DNA from: an uncultured Eubacteriales bacterium
GTDB taxonomy: Bacteria; Bacillota; Clostridia; Lachnospirales; Lachnospiraceae
Direction: 5' to 3'
NCBI GenBank assembly: GCA_949292785.1
Contig: CASFBK010000004.1
Coordinates: 238,870-302,869 of the forward strand
DNA length: 64,000 nt
Below are positions 53,244 to 62,364 of the stretch, piece after piece. Positions within the stretch are counted from its first letter, which is position 1. Every line of letters starts with the position of its first letter. Under the pieces are notes generated by a model, which was not told where the DNA came from, did not search any database, and saw only the letters and a list, made by a program, of their open reading frames with translations. Both the position numbers and the translations under genes were made by a program.

Positions 53244-54845
53244 ATGAAGCAGAAAAATTATTCTTCTACGGTTCAACGGTGGATGGAGCAGGTGATGAAG
53301 AACCGAGGGAGCAACGCAGAAGAGGTATTGCATTATTGCGATAAGCTGCAAGAGCATGGTGAAAAAGTAAAGGATTGTAATCTATTAGGATTTGCCCAGT
53401 ACTATAGAGGTGAGACATATTATCTGTTGAATTATGCAGATGGGATGTTCCGTAACCTTATTAGTGCTATAGATAATCTTAGAAAAGCAGGTGTGCATGA
53501 ACTGGAAGCAAACGCCTACAATTTGTTGGGTATTGTATCTGTGAGCCAGGGAAATGCACATTTTGCATTGGATTATTATCTGACAGGGCTTCAGATTTGT
53601 AAGAAATATAAGTTAATTGAAGAATTAGAACGGTTTCAATATAACATTGGTTCTTTGTACTTCAAATATCATGCATATACTCAGGCAAGGGAATATTTTA
53701 CCAAAAGTATGCGTCTGCGCAAAAAGAGTGAAAGACATTTTTATACAAATATCACGATTGCCTCCTGTTATTTGGAGGAGGGGAAGCTGGAAGAGGCGAA
53801 AGAATATGGGGAAGCTGCCAGAGAAACTTTCGTTCCCCCGTTGGATGAAGTAACAAAGCTGTGCTTATGGTGTTTTTGCGCCAGATATGCTTATCACGAT
53901 AAGAATCTGGAGGCAAGAGAATATTATATCAGGAAGATTACGGATGTTATCAATAAAAATATGCCCATTATGGAAATGTTCGAGGACTTATATATGTACT
54001 GTGAAATGCTCCTGAAAACAGAACATTATTTGGAATTGCAAAAAATGATTCAGACCATGGGGCAGGTGGTAGAGCAGGCAGATATCCTGCATTTGCGAAT
54101 GCGGTTACTGGAATTGAACATCGGCTTGTATAAAAAAACAGGACAACAGCAGGCATATCTCACGGCAGCAGCGGATTATTATGAACTGGGGCAGCTTGCA
54201 GAGCAGGAGAATCGTTATGTGATTAATGCTATAATGGAGGTTCAGTTTTCTCTGGAAGAGGAGAAAAGGCATAGTCATGAAATAGAAGAGGCAAATAAGA
54301 TTCTTCAGCGAAGGTCAGAAATGGACCCACTGACAGGGCTTTCGAATCGCTTTCGCTTGAACGAGTATGCGGAAAAGGCATTTCAAAATGCAGTCTTAGA
54401 AGGGGATATGCTGGCCATCGAAATTTTTGATATGGATTATTTCAAGGAATACAACGATAATTACGGACATCAGCGAGGAGATGAATGTCTGATTAAGATA
54501 GCGGATGTGTTGAAAAAATTTATAGCAAATGAAAAAATCTTTTGTGCCCGGTACGGTGGGGATGAATTTATTCTGATTTATGAAAAATATACCAGGGAAG
54601 AGGTTCAGAATCTGGCAGAGCAGTTGAAGCGGGAAATTGCGGAACGGAATATAGAGCATAAATTTTCCGGCATAGATAATAAAGTAACCATTTCCCAGGG
54701 AATCTGCATTGGTATTCCTAAGAAGGGGCAGAAGGTCTGGGATTATTTATATCAGGCAGATAAGATGCTTTATGAGGTAAAGAAAAAGAGTAGAAATGCA
54801 ATCGCTCTTTGTGAGAATCACGGAGAAGATACAGGCACAGAGTAG
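53244..54845 (+). CDS. TPR-GGDEF diguanylate cyclase 2
   Basis: 533 residues, no membrane segment. Same architecture as the protein at 45662: TPR-like repeats (NLLGIVSVSQGNAHFALDYY and similar), a coiled-coil linker, then GGDEF with DPLTGLSNR and RYGGDEF. No RxxD inhibitory site. The two proteins share long similar stretches such as MDYFKEYNDNYGHQRGDECL versus VDYFKQYNDGYGHQKGDECL, so they are recent paralogues about 7.6 kb apart. Confidence 0.87.
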   Translation: MKQKNYSSTVQRWMEQVMKNRGSNAEEVLHYCDKLQEHGEKVKDCNLLGFAQYYRGETYYLLNYADGMFRNLISAIDNLRKAGVHELEANAYNLLGIVSVSQGNAHFALDYYLTGLQICKKYKLIEELERFQYNIGSLYFKYHAYTQAREYFTKSMRLRKKSERHFYTNITIASCYLEEGKLEEAKEYGEAARETFVPPLDEVTKLCLWCFCARYAYHDKNLEAREYYIRKITDVINKNMPIMEMFEDLYMYCEMLLKTEHYLELQKMIQTMGQVVEQADILHLRMRLLELNIGLYKKTGQQQAYLTAAADYYELGQLAEQENRYVINAIMEVQFSLEEEKRHSHEIEEANKILQRRSEMDPLTGLSNRFRLNEYAEKAFQNAVLEGDMLAIEIFDMDYFKEYNDNYGHQRGDECLIKIADVLKKFIANEKIFCARYGGDEFILIYEKYTREEVQNLAEQLKREIAERNIEHKFSGIDNKVTISQGICIGIPKKGQKVWDYLYQADKMLYEVKKKSRNAIALCENHGEDTGTE

Positions 54846-54992
54846 TGATAAAATCATACAATAGAGTATGGCGAGAAAAACCGCAGTCGTATATTTAATT
54901 ACAAGAAGTAGTAAGGAGTGCAGTCACTTTTTCCGTGTGGAAAAGGGATTGCGTTTGGGTGAAGTACGTGGAAACGACTGCTTTGCATACAG

Positions 54993-55011
54993 GAGACTGC
55001 CTGGCAGTCTC
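54993..55011 (+). terminator. Palindromic hairpin before the GIY-YIG gene
   Basis: GAGACTGCC-T-GGCAGTCTC, perfect 9-base arms, followed by TTTACAT. Could end the GGDEF transcript; U-tract weak. The 12-base unit CTTTACATAGAA is duplicated right after it. Confidence 0.4.
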
Positions 55012-55048
55012 TTTACATAGAACTTTACATAGAAATAGAAGGAAGAAA

Positions 55049-55324
55049 ATGAAACAGAATGTAACCTATATGTTGGAATGTAGTGATAAAACACTGTATA
55101 CAGGGTGGACAAACAATATTGAAAAGCGGCTGGAAGCCCACAATTCCGGGCAGGGAGCAAAATATACCAGAGGAAGGCTGCCGGTAAAGCTGGTATACTT
55201 AGAAGTTCATGACACCAAGCAGGAAGCCATGCAGCGGGAAGCATTTATCAAAAGGCTTTCCCGTGCACAGAAACAAGCTTTGATACAGCAATATACAGCA
55301 ACCTCAAAGGAGCTTTCAAGCTGA
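55049..55324 (+). CDS. GIY-YIG domain protein (UPF0213/YhbQ type)
   Basis: 91 residues from the ATG at 55049 behind GAAGGAAG. The single GIY-YIG nuclease domain is compact: [39 protein letters not shown] and [16 protein letters not shown]. Small stand-alone members such as YhbQ and YazA are of uncertain function, with nuclease activity reported for some. Longer in-frame starts exist up to 54935 but have no family-like sequence. Confidence 0.85.
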   Translation: MKQNVTYMLECSDKTLYTGWTNNIEKRLEAHNSGQGAKYTRGRLPVKLVYLEVHDTKQEAMQREAFIKRLSRAQKQALIQQYTATSKELSS

Positions 55325-55337
55325 AATAAAATCAATA

Positions 55338-56003
55338 TTATAGGAGCGGCATTTTTGCTACAAAACAGTACATCATAATAAAGTGACAGATGCTTCCGCC
55401 CATTACAAATAAATGAAAAATCTCGTGAGAACCGAAATTCTTGTGTTTGGAGTTGAAAATCGGCAGCTTCAAAGCATATATAACTCCGCCAACGGTATAG
55501 ATAATACCACCTGCTAACAGCCAGCCAAATGCCTGAGGTGACAAAGAGTTAATAATCTGGGTAAAAGCAAGCACACATACCCATCCCATTGCAATATACA
55601 ATACAGAGGAGAACCATTTCGGACAAGTAATCCAAAAGCCCTTAATCAAAATTCCCAAAAGGGCAATTCCCCATACCAAAGCAAGAAGGGTATAACCCAG
55701 CTTACCGCCAAGTACAATCACGCATACCGGCGTATAGCTGCCTGCAATCAGAATAAAAATCATCATGTGATCCAGCTTGCGCAAAATGCGGTTGGCACGT
55801 TCGGATAAATCAAGTGCATGGTAGGTGGCGCTTGCAGCATAAAGCATAATCATACTGATGATAAAAATAGCAAGCGATATGACATGAACCTTATCTGGGT
55901 TTGTGGAGGCACGTATCAATAAAGGCGTCGCAGCAAACAGCGCCATCAGCATACCGATAAAATGAGTAATAGAACTTCCGGGGTCTTTTAATTTTAATTT
56001 CAT
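55338..56003 (-). CDS. trhA: Hemolysin III family (TrhA/PAQR) membrane protein
   Basis: 221 residues, seven hydrophobic segments. Family motifs: SSITHFIGMLMAL near the start, YAASATYHALDLSERANRILRKLDHMMIFILIAGSYTP, and a C-terminal HEIFHLFVMGGSICHFI supplying the metal-binding His. These PAQR-like proteins act in membrane-fluidity control; the hemolysin name is historical. Convergent with the GIY-YIG gene. Confidence 0.9.
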   Translation of the reverse strand: MKLKLKDPGSSITHFIGMLMALFAATPLLIRASTNPDKVHVISLAIFIISMIMLYAASATYHALDLSERANRILRKLDHMMIFILIAGSYTPVCVIVLGGKLGYTLLALVWGIALLGILIKGFWITCPKWFSSVLYIAMGWVCVLAFTQIINSLSPQAFGWLLAGGIIYTVGGVIYALKLPIFNSKHKNFGSHEIFHLFVMGGSICHFIMMYCFVAKMPLL

Positions 56004-56211
56004 ATCATCATCTCCTTTATGGATATTGTATGTAATGTTTTTGAAAAATATAACACGTAGTAATAAAAACTACATCTAAGATAAATAAATACTACTACTT
56101 GTGGAAAGATAAGTCAATAGGATTTTTGAAAAAATGTATCAGTTTGACAATAATGGCAATGTCTGTTATGATAAGCAACAGGCTTTAAAAATAGCCAATG
56201 AAAGGAAATAT

Positions 56212-57801
56212 ATGGAAACAGTAAGATTTGATGAATTAGATTTATCCCCTCAGATATTGAGAGGGATTCGGGAAATGGGATTTGAAGAGACTACACCGAT
56301 TCAGGGGCAGGCGATTCCCGTAGTGCTTGCAGGCGGGGATGTGATAGGTCAGGCTCAGACAGGAACCGGAAAGACAGCCGCATTCGGAATCCCTTTATTA
56401 ATGAAAGCGGATCCGCAGAATAAGAAAACCCAGGCTATCGTTTTGTGTCCTACCAGAGAATTAGCTATTCAGGTAGCAGACGAAATACGAAATTTAGCAA
56501 AATATATGCACGGAGTAAAGGTACTTCCTGTATATGGCGGACAGGAAATCAGTAAACAGATTCGCTCTTTAAAGGGAGGAGCCCAGATTATCGTAGGAAC
56601 TCCCGGACGTGTGATGGATCATCTGAGAAGAAAGACCATTAAATGTGATTATATTGATACGATTGTATTAGACGAAGCGGACGAGATGCTGAACATGGGA
56701 TTTCGAGAGGACATCGAGACCGTATTAGGGTATTTGAAGGAAGAACGACAGGTGGTGCTTTTTTCTGCCACTATGCCGAAAGCAATTATGGATATCACCA
56801 GAAAATACCAGAAGAATGCCACTACCATTAAGGTGGTAAAAAAGGAGCTGACGGTTCCTAATATTGAGCAGTATTACTATGATGTAAAGCGAAAAGACAA
56901 GGTAGAGGTATTGAGCCGTCTTCTTGATGTATATAATCCAAAGCTTTCTTTAGTATTCTGCAATACCAAGCGCATGGTAGATGAGCTGGTAACCGCATTG
57001 CAGGGCAGAGGATATTTTGCAGAAGGACTTCATGGGGACATGAAGCAGCAGCAGAGAGACCGGGTCATGAATAACTTCAGAAATGGGAAAACGGAGATTT
57101 TGGTAGCTACCGATGTGGCAGCCAGAGGAATTGACGTAGATGACGTGGAGGCTGTTTTTAACTTTGATGTGCCACAGGATGATGAATATTATGTACATCG
57201 TATCGGAAGAACCGGGCGTGCCGGAAGAACCGGACGTTCCTTTACCTTTGTAAAGGGAAAAGAAGTATATAAGCTGAAGGATATCCAGCGGTACTGTAAG
57301 ACCAAAATTCTTGCACAGAAGATTCCCACCATGGAGGATGTAGCGCAGGTAAAACTGGATAAAATTATGGATAAGGTATCTACCGTGATTGAGGAAGAAG
57401 ATTTATCACAGATGCTTAACATGATTGAAGCCCAGGTAAATGAATCCGATTATACGGCTATGGACATTGCAGCAGCATTTTTAAAGCTTGCTATGGGTGG
57501 AAATGAAGAGCCATCAGAAGAAAGCGATAACTTCAACTTTGGAGATACCGGAGCAGAAGAGGGAATGGTTCGTCTCTTCATTAATATAGGAAAGAAACAG
57601 AAAGTAAAGCCGGGAGATATTTTAGGAGCCATTGCCGGAGAATCCGGAATGCCGGGAAAACTGGTAGGTGCTATTGATATGTTTGATAAATATACCTTTG
57701 TGGAAGTACCGAGAGAGTACGGAAGAGAAGTCCTTCTGGCTTTGGCAGGCGCTAAGATAAAAGGAAAGAGCATTAGCATTGAACCGGCTAATCAGAAATA
57801 A
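56212..57801 (+). CDS. DEAD-box RNA helicase with DbpA-type RNA-binding domain
   Basis: 529 residues from the ATG at 56212 behind GAAAGGA; an ATG at 56134 adds 26 residues without family match. Motifs Q (TTPIQGQAIP), I (AQTGTGKT), II (LDEADEM), III (SAT) and VI (HRIGRTGRAGR) are intact. The C-terminal 75 residues (VRLFINIGKKQKVKPGDILGAI) are the DbpA/CsdA RNA-binding fold. Likely a cold-shock or ribosome-assembly helicase of the CshA/DeaD group. Confidence 0.93.
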   Translation: METVRFDELDLSPQILRGIREMGFEETTPIQGQAIPVVLAGGDVIGQAQTGTGKTAAFGIPLLMKADPQNKKTQAIVLCPTRELAIQVADEIRNLAKYMHGVKVLPVYGGQEISKQIRSLKGGAQIIVGTPGRVMDHLRRKTIKCDYIDTIVLDEADEMLNMGFREDIETVLGYLKEERQVVLFSATMPKAIMDITRKYQKNATTIKVVKKELTVPNIEQYYYDVKRKDKVEVLSRLLDVYNPKLSLVFCNTKRMVDELVTALQGRGYFAEGLHGDMKQQQRDRVMNNFRNGKTEILVATDVAARGIDVDDVEAVFNFDVPQDDEYYVHRIGRTGRAGRTGRSFTFVKGKEVYKLKDIQRYCKTKILAQKIPTMEDVAQVKLDKIMDKVSTVIEEEDLSQMLNMIEAQVNESDYTAMDIAAAFLKLAMGGNEEPSEESDNFNFGDTGAEEGMVRLFINIGKKQKVKPGDILGAIAGESGMPGKLVGAIDMFDKYTFVEVPREYGREVLLALAGAKIKGKSISIEPANQK

Positions 57802-57818
57802 AAATATTGGAAATAGAG

Positions 57819-57851
57819 AAGGTTCTACACGGGTAAGTGTAGAACCTTTTT
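57819..57851. terminator. Bidirectional terminator between the helicase and cheW
   Basis: AAGGTTCTACAC and GTGTAGAACCTT, perfect 12-base stem, 6-base loop, T-run on the plus side and A-rich sequence on the other. Confidence 0.85.
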
Positions 57852-57880
57852 GCTGCACATAGCCGAGTAACAACGAATGA

Positions 57881-58360
57881 TTATTGTTTCTGTAAATCAA
57901 TATTTTTCAATGCCTCATCAGACAGAATGGTAACAATGTCAAGAATCGGAATTAATCTGCCATTGTGTAAAGCAACACTGGAAATAATATGTTTTCCTTT
58001 GGAATCGGCAATCTTTGGAATGGTAGAAATATTGTCAGGCTCAAGGTTTATGATTTCGCCGATGGATTCTACAATGAGTCCAAGGTCCCCATCCTGGACG
58101 GAGAGGACAACAATTTTTGCCGTATCACTTTTTTCTACGGAGGCTTCCTGAAGCCTTAGTCCAAGGTCGATGACCGGAATATTTTCATTTCGCAGATGCA
58201 AAATCCCCCGAATATAATCTGGCATTTCTGGAATAGGAGTGATAAAGGGAGGCTCAATAAGCTGCAATACATCAAAACTGGAAACGGCATAGATATTTCC
58301 GTTTGCCCAGAAAGTGAGATATTTGCACACCCCATTCATTTTTAACGTTTTATTTTCCAT
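57881..58360 (-). CDS. cheW: CheW-like chemotaxis coupling protein
   Basis: 159 residues covering one CheW domain: YLTFWANGNIYAVSSFDVLQLIEPP, GILHLRNENIPVIDLGLRL, and VESIGEIINLEPDNISTIP. CheW links receptors to the CheA kinase. No other chemotaxis gene is in the window, so it is an orphan here. It has its own promoter (58408). Confidence 0.9.
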   Translation of the reverse strand: MENKTLKMNGVCKYLTFWANGNIYAVSSFDVLQLIEPPFITPIPEMPDYIRGILHLRNENIPVIDLGLRLQEASVEKSDTAKIVVLSVQDGDLGLIVESIGEIINLEPDNISTIPKIADSKGKHIISSVALHNGRLIPILDIVTILSDEALKNIDLQKQ

Positions 58361-58407
58361 AATTATCTCCTTTATCGGTAGGTTTTATTAACAGTACCCT
58401 TACTATA

Positions 58408-58436
58408 ATTGTACACATAATGGAGGAAATTTACAA
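58408..58436 (-). promoter_or_regulatory. Promoter of cheW
   Basis: On the minus strand TTGTAA (58431-58436) and TACAAT (58408-58413), 17-base spacer. Confidence 0.6.
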
Positions 58437-58480
58437 GAAAACATTAAAATGTTACAGAGAAATTCTTCGGATAAATTTAA

Positions 58481-58600
58481 ATGGAAAAGGAAAAAATTGT
58501 GAAAAAATATGAAACGACCAATACCGTTAGAGAAGGAGCGACGTTAGAAAAGGTGCAGCATTCTTTCAACTCCGTAACAACCTTACGCAGTTACAAATAA
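58481..58600 (+). CDS. Candidate small protein of 33 to 39 residues
   Basis: A short frame starts at ATG 58481 (39 residues) or at GTG 58499 (33 residues); the GTG has AAAAGG eight to ten bases upstream and is the better start. The sequence is mixed and polar, ends in VTTLRSYK, and shows no low complexity. It stands alone between two minus-strand genes and is followed at 58626 by a strong terminator. No known family recognised; could be chance. Confidence 0.4.
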   Translation: MEKEKIVKKYETTNTVREGATLEKVQHSFNSVTTLRSYK

Positions 58601-58625
58601 GTAATAAGGAAGGAAAAAAATAGTG

Positions 58626-58652
58626 AAAAGACTGCCGTTTTGGCAGTCTTTT
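58626..58652. terminator. Bidirectional terminator
   Basis: AAAAGACTGCC and GGCAGTCTTTT, perfect 11-base stem with a 5-base loop. Serves the small ORF on the plus strand and rubrerythrin on the minus strand. Confidence 0.8.
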
Positions 58653-58698
58653 CTAAGAGTTTAGTATTAAAGAGGAAGTTATCCTCCAGGGGAGCTTA

Positions 58699-59286
58699 TT
58701 AACCGAAGTATCTCTTTAACAGACCTTCAAATGCTTTTCCATGGCGAGCTTCATCCTTAGCCATTTCATGTACAGTGTCATGGATAGCGTCAAGATTGTT
58801 CATCTTAGCGCATTTTGCAAGATCAAACTTGCCGTTGGTTGCGCCGTACTCACATTCAACTCTCCATGCAAGGTTTGCCTTTGTGGAAGCCTTCATGTTC
58901 GGCTCTAAATCCTCGCCCAGAATCTCGGCAAATTTTGACGCATGTTCTGCTTCTTCGAAAGCAGCTTTTTCCCAGTAAAGACCAATCTCAGGATAGCCTT
59001 CTCTGTGTGCGATACGCGCCATGCAAAGGTACATGCCGACTTCAGCGCATTCTCCGTTAAAGTTTGCCTGGAGCTGTTCGAAAATGTATTTCTTATCCTC
59101 TTCGCTGATTTCTGGGTTGTTCTTTACGGTCTTTGCATAGATGCCGTATTCGTGCTCTGCTGCAAGCTTAATCTCGCCATTTACCTCGTTAAACTTATCA
59201 GCCTTTGCGTGACATACAGGACATTCCGCAGGAGCTGCTTCTCCTTCATAAATATAACCACATACAGTACATACAAATTTTTTCAT
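58699..59286 (-). CDS. rbr: Rubrerythrin with N-terminal rubredoxin domain
   Basis: 195 residues. The rubredoxin-like iron site comes first (CTVCG and CPVCH, residues 6-26), the reverse of classical rubrerythrin, followed by the diiron four-helix domain with [22 protein letters not shown] and DEARHGKAF. Such reverse rubrerythrins reduce peroxide and oxygen in anaerobes using NADH-linked donors. A strong promoter (59357) overlaps PerR-like sequence, and perR is the next gene upstream. Confidence 0.93.
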   Translation of the reverse strand: MKKFVCTVCGYIYEGEAAPAECPVCHAKADKFNEVNGEIKLAAEHEYGIYAKTVKNNPEISEEDKKYIFEQLQANFNGECAEVGMYLCMARIAHREGYPEIGLYWEKAAFEEAEHASKFAEILGEDLEPNMKASTKANLAWRVECEYGATNGKFDLAKCAKMNNLDAIHDTVHEMAKDEARHGKAFEGLLKRYFG

Positions 59287-59356
59287 TTTTTTCTTTCCTT
59301 TCTTTATAAAAAATATTTTAAATTAAAAATAGTAACTATTACTGATTTACAAGTAG

Positions 59357-59385
59357 ATAATATCATGTTGATAATCATTTGTCAA
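59357..59385 (-). promoter_or_regulatory. Promoter of rubrerythrin with a PerR-like site in the spacer
   Basis: On the minus strand TTGACA (59380-59385) and TATTAT (59357-59362), 17-base spacer. The spacer has the palindromic core TGATTATCA, resembling Fur/PerR sites, suggesting peroxide-responsive repression. Confidence 0.7.
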
Positions 59386-59394
59386 TAAGAAATT

Positions 59395-59784
59395 TTATTT
59401 TTTTAAACAGTCACCACATTTTCCATAAAAATAAGTGATGTGCCCGTCAATCTCCCCATCAAACTGGTTGGCTGCAATGATGTTAATATGGTCGATACCA
59501 TCCATTTCCAAATCAATCACGCTTCCGCACTGATTGCAGAAGAAATGATAATGGGGGTTCGGATTGCCGTCAAAACGGTCAGGTCCTATACCGGTAGATA
59601 TTTTTTGTATTTCGCCTAATTCAGCCAGAAGGGAAAGGTTACGGTATACAGTTCCCAGACTAATATTAGGAAATTCTTTTTTTACATTAAGATAAACGGT
59701 TTCTGCCGTAGGATGATCATAACGGCTGATTAAGAACTGTTTAATACATTCCCTTTGTCGGCTGTATTTAATCAATATGTTCAC
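59395..59784 (-). CDS. perR: Fur-family regulator, probably PerR
   Basis: 129 residues. Winged helix with SLGTVYRNLSLLAELGEI, then HYHFFCNQCGSVIDLEM and KCGDCLKK: two CxxC pairs bind structural zinc and His residues bind the regulatory metal. Its location next to rubrerythrin and the palindrome before its own start point to PerR (peroxide sensing) rather than Fur (iron). Confidence 0.85.
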   Translation of the reverse strand: MNILIKYSRQRECIKQFLISRYDHPTAETVYLNVKKEFPNISLGTVYRNLSLLAELGEIQKISTGIGPDRFDGNPNPHYHFFCNQCGSVIDLEMDGIDHINIIAANQFDGEIDGHITYFYGKCGDCLKK

Positions 59785-59794
59785 CTCCTATTTA

Positions 59795-59814
59795 GTAATA
59801 ATGATAATTATTAC
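59795..59814. promoter_or_regulatory. PerR/Fur-type operator before perR
   Basis: GTAATAAT-GATA-ATTATTAC: perfect 8-base arms around a 4-base centre, ten bases before the perR start on its upstream side. Fits the AT-rich Per/Fur box and indicates autoregulation. Confidence 0.7.
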
Positions 59815-59970
59815 TATTATGAATTAAGTATAATCAAAATAAAAGAAAATGTCAAGAAGAAAAGCAATATTGACATTTTCTCATAGAATTGCCTGTCTTG
59901 TTATTTCGTATATGTGATGCTAAAATAAAATTTATTATATGAGTGTGCAGGTAATCGTGAGGTGGACAAA

Positions 59971-60762
59971 ATGGAAGAGGAACGTTTGGGTTTAATCTAT
60001 AAACTTTTTCTAATTGTAAATCAGAATCATGAGGATGAGCCGGAATATGTATTGGCAAAATATTTTCTGGAGAACTATACCAAGCTTGGAAAGATGAATA
60101 TCTATGAACTGGCAGAAGAGTGTTATATGTCGAGAAGCAGTATTCGTCGATTCTGTAAAAAAATCGGTTATGATAATTTCAAGGATTTAAAGGATGAGTT
60201 TAAGGAATTTGATTATCAATATAACTATTTTATGAAGCTTACATCAAAAAATAATTTTCGTTCCTGGCTGGCGGGAGAATTGGAAAATATGGTGGCGGAA
60301 TTGAACCAACGGATGGATACAGACGAAATGGAGCGTATTGCTGCCAGGATACATGACAGTAAAAATGTGGTGTTTTTGTCTTCTTATTCTAATGTTGGGT
60401 GTTTAATGGAGTTTCAAAGACCGCTGATTTTAAGCGGGAAGCTGGTACGGCTTATGACAGATACCACGATGGATGAAGATTTTTTGAGTCAGCTTTCACC
60501 AGAAGATTATTTAATGACCGTATCAGCTACCGGGAATTTTGCCAGAGCGATGCGCACAAAGCTTAGTTCTGTGCAGGCATATAAAGTGCTGCTTACTGTT
60601 TCAAGAAAGCAGGAGATAGAAGAGTCCTATGATATGGTATATCACTTGAGTGCAAAGGATTATTCTGATGTGAAAAGTGTATATGGAAAATACGGTCTGG
60701 AATATTTCTTTGATGTTCTCTATAGTGCCTATGTGAGAAAATACGGAACAACCATTAAGTAA
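59971..60762 (+). CDS. RpiR/MurR-family transcriptional regulator
   Basis: 263 residues from ATG 59971, six bases after GAGGTGG (GTG at 59962 lies in that site). N-terminal helix-turn-helix with NIYELAEECYMSRSSIRRFCKK, C-terminal SIS-like sugar-phosphate-binding domain (NVVFLSSYSNVGCLMEFQR, DYLMTVSATGNFARAM). It precedes the GH1 and PTS genes and probably senses a phosphorylated beta-glucoside. Confidence 0.87.
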   Translation: MEEERLGLIYKLFLIVNQNHEDEPEYVLAKYFLENYTKLGKMNIYELAEECYMSRSSIRRFCKKIGYDNFKDLKDEFKEFDYQYNYFMKLTSKNNFRSWLAGELENMVAELNQRMDTDEMERIAARIHDSKNVVFLSSYSNVGCLMEFQRPLILSGKLVRLMTDTTMDEDFLSQLSPEDYLMTVSATGNFARAMRTKLSSVQAYKVLLTVSRKQEIEESYDMVYHLSAKDYSDVKSVYGKYGLEYFFDVLYSAYVRKYGTTIK

Positions 60763-60792
60763 ATATTTTGAATTAGTGTGATTGTAAAAGTG

Positions 60793-60834
60793 GAGAAAAG
60801 GGGGCAGAAATTGCCCCCTCTTCTCGTTTTTCTT
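60793..60834 (+). terminator. Terminator after the RpiR gene
   Basis: GAGAAAAGGGGGCA and TTGCCCCCTCTTCTC pair around GAAA, followed by GTTTTTC. Confidence 0.85.
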
Positions 60835-60882
60835 TTGTTATGATATATGCATAAAAGAACAAAACCGGTTAATAAAAAATTC

Positions 60883-60896
60883 ATTCATGCATGAAT
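60883..60896. promoter_or_regulatory. Palindrome before the GH1-PTS operon
   Basis: ATTCATGCATGAAT, perfect 14-base palindrome 22 bases before the GH1 start; a candidate RpiR-family operator or 5' UTR element. Confidence 0.4.
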
Positions 60897-60917
60897 TATG
60901 AAAAGGAGAAGGAAAAT

Positions 60918-62360
60918 ATGTATTACAATCATAAACCAAAATTTCCCGATGGATTTATGTGGGGTGCCAGCAGTGCTGCCTGGCAGGTAGAAGGAGCAAC
61001 TTTAGAAGGAGGCAGAACACAGTCTGTGATTGATTTGAATTCTCAGACCAAAAAGCCATATACGGATAATTCCATTGCGGCGGATCATTATCATCGTTAT
61101 AAGGAAGATGTAAATTTGATGGTGGAATGTGGATTTACATCCTATCGTTTCTCAATTTCCTGGTCACGGATTATTCCGAATGCTGAGCGTAAGTTAAATC
61201 CGGAGGGAATTGCATTTTATAATAATTTAATTAATGAATTGATAGCCCATAATATCACCCCTATTGTGACGTTGTATCATTATGATATGCCATGCTGGGT
61301 GGAAGAAAAATACGGCGGCTGGCTGGATAGACACATCATAGACGAGTTTGACTATTATTGCAGGGTGTGTTTTGAGCAGTTTGGCGACAGGGTAAAATAC
61401 TGGCTGTCTATCAATGAACAGAATATGCAGATTTGTTATGGGGACTGGTTGGGAGTATCAAAAAACTGTACCGACTGGTTCAGGCAAAAGTGGATGATTA
61501 ATCATATTATGAATCTGTGCCACGCAAAAGCGGTAATTGCCTGCCATGAACTGGTAGAAGATGGAAAGATTGGTCCGGTTCCGGGATATGTTCCTATTTA
61601 TCCGGAAAGCTGTAAGCCGGAGGATCAGATTGCAGCAATGAATGCAGAGGAATTAACACAAAAGATCTGGAATGATTTATATGCTTATGGTGAGTATAGT
61701 GAGTTTGTAAAAAAGTATTGGAAAGAACATGAGATTGACCCGGATATCCGTCCGGGAGACATGGAGCTGATTGCACAGGCAAAAATAGATTTTTTTGCAC
61801 TGAACTGTTACAGGAGCAATGTAGCAAAAGAGGCAAAGATGGGTACGCAGTATCAGGAACTTGGACTTAATAAGAGCGGTAGAAAGGGAGAATTTGTATA
61901 TCCGAATTATCCGGGAGAATATGCGCTGGCACCCAATCCATATGTGCAGACAACGGACTGGGATTGGGAAATTGACCCGGTAGCAATGCGTTATATGCTG
62001 CGTTATATGAATGACCACTATCATTTGCCTATGATGATTACAGAAAACGGATATGGAGCGCATGAATCCATTGCGGAAGATGGACATGTACATGACCCGA
62101 AACGTGTTGATTTTCTGAGAGATCAGATTTATCAGATAGGGCTTGCGATAGAAGATGGGTGTGATGTGATTGCATATAATCTATGGTCCTTTACGGATTT
62201 GCTCAGTACCGGAAATGGTATGGCAAAAAGATATGGTCTGGTATATGTCAATACGACAGATGAAGAAGTATTGGATTTGAGAAGAATACCGAAGGATTCT
62301 TTCTACTGGTATTCAAGACTTATAAAATCAAATGGTCAGGATTGGGGAAAGGAGATGTAG
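60918..62360 (+). CDS. bglA: 6-phospho-beta-glucosidase (GH1)
   Basis: 480 residues from the ATG at 60918 behind AAGGAGAAGG; a start at 60891 lacks a ribosome site. GH1 landmarks: FPDGFMWGASSAAWQVEG at the N-terminus, acid/base Glu in LSINEQN, and nucleophile Glu in MITENGYGAHE. Cleaves phosphorylated beta-glucosides delivered by the PTS gene four bases downstream. Confidence 0.92.
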   Translation: MYYNHKPKFPDGFMWGASSAAWQVEGATLEGGRTQSVIDLNSQTKKPYTDNSIAADHYHRYKEDVNLMVECGFTSYRFSISWSRIIPNAERKLNPEGIAFYNNLINELIAHNITPIVTLYHYDMPCWVEEKYGGWLDRHIIDEFDYYCRVCFEQFGDRVKYWLSINEQNMQICYGDWLGVSKNCTDWFRQKWMINHIMNLCHAKAVIACHELVEDGKIGPVPGYVPIYPESCKPEDQIAAMNAEELTQKIWNDLYAYGEYSEFVKKYWKEHEIDPDIRPGDMELIAQAKIDFFALNCYRSNVAKEAKMGTQYQELGLNKSGRKGEFVYPNYPGEYALAPNPYVQTTDWDWEIDPVAMRYMLRYMNDHYHLPMMITENGYGAHESIAEDGHVHDPKRVDFLRDQIYQIGLAIEDGCDVIAYNLWSFTDLLSTGNGMAKRYGLVYVNTTDEEVLDLRRIPKDSFYWYSRLIKSNGQDWGKEM

Positions 62361-62364
62361 AACT

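Noticed and set aside
54868-55020. 50-codon plus-strand frame between the second TPR-GGDEF gene and the GIY-YIG gene
   Set aside because: No ribosome site, no recognisable sequence, and it runs through a perfect hairpin; likely chance.
55009-55034. Two TTTACA repeats resembling PhoP boxes
   Set aside because: They are 12 bases apart, not 11, and are part of a simple duplication of CTTTACATAGAA; no promoter follows.
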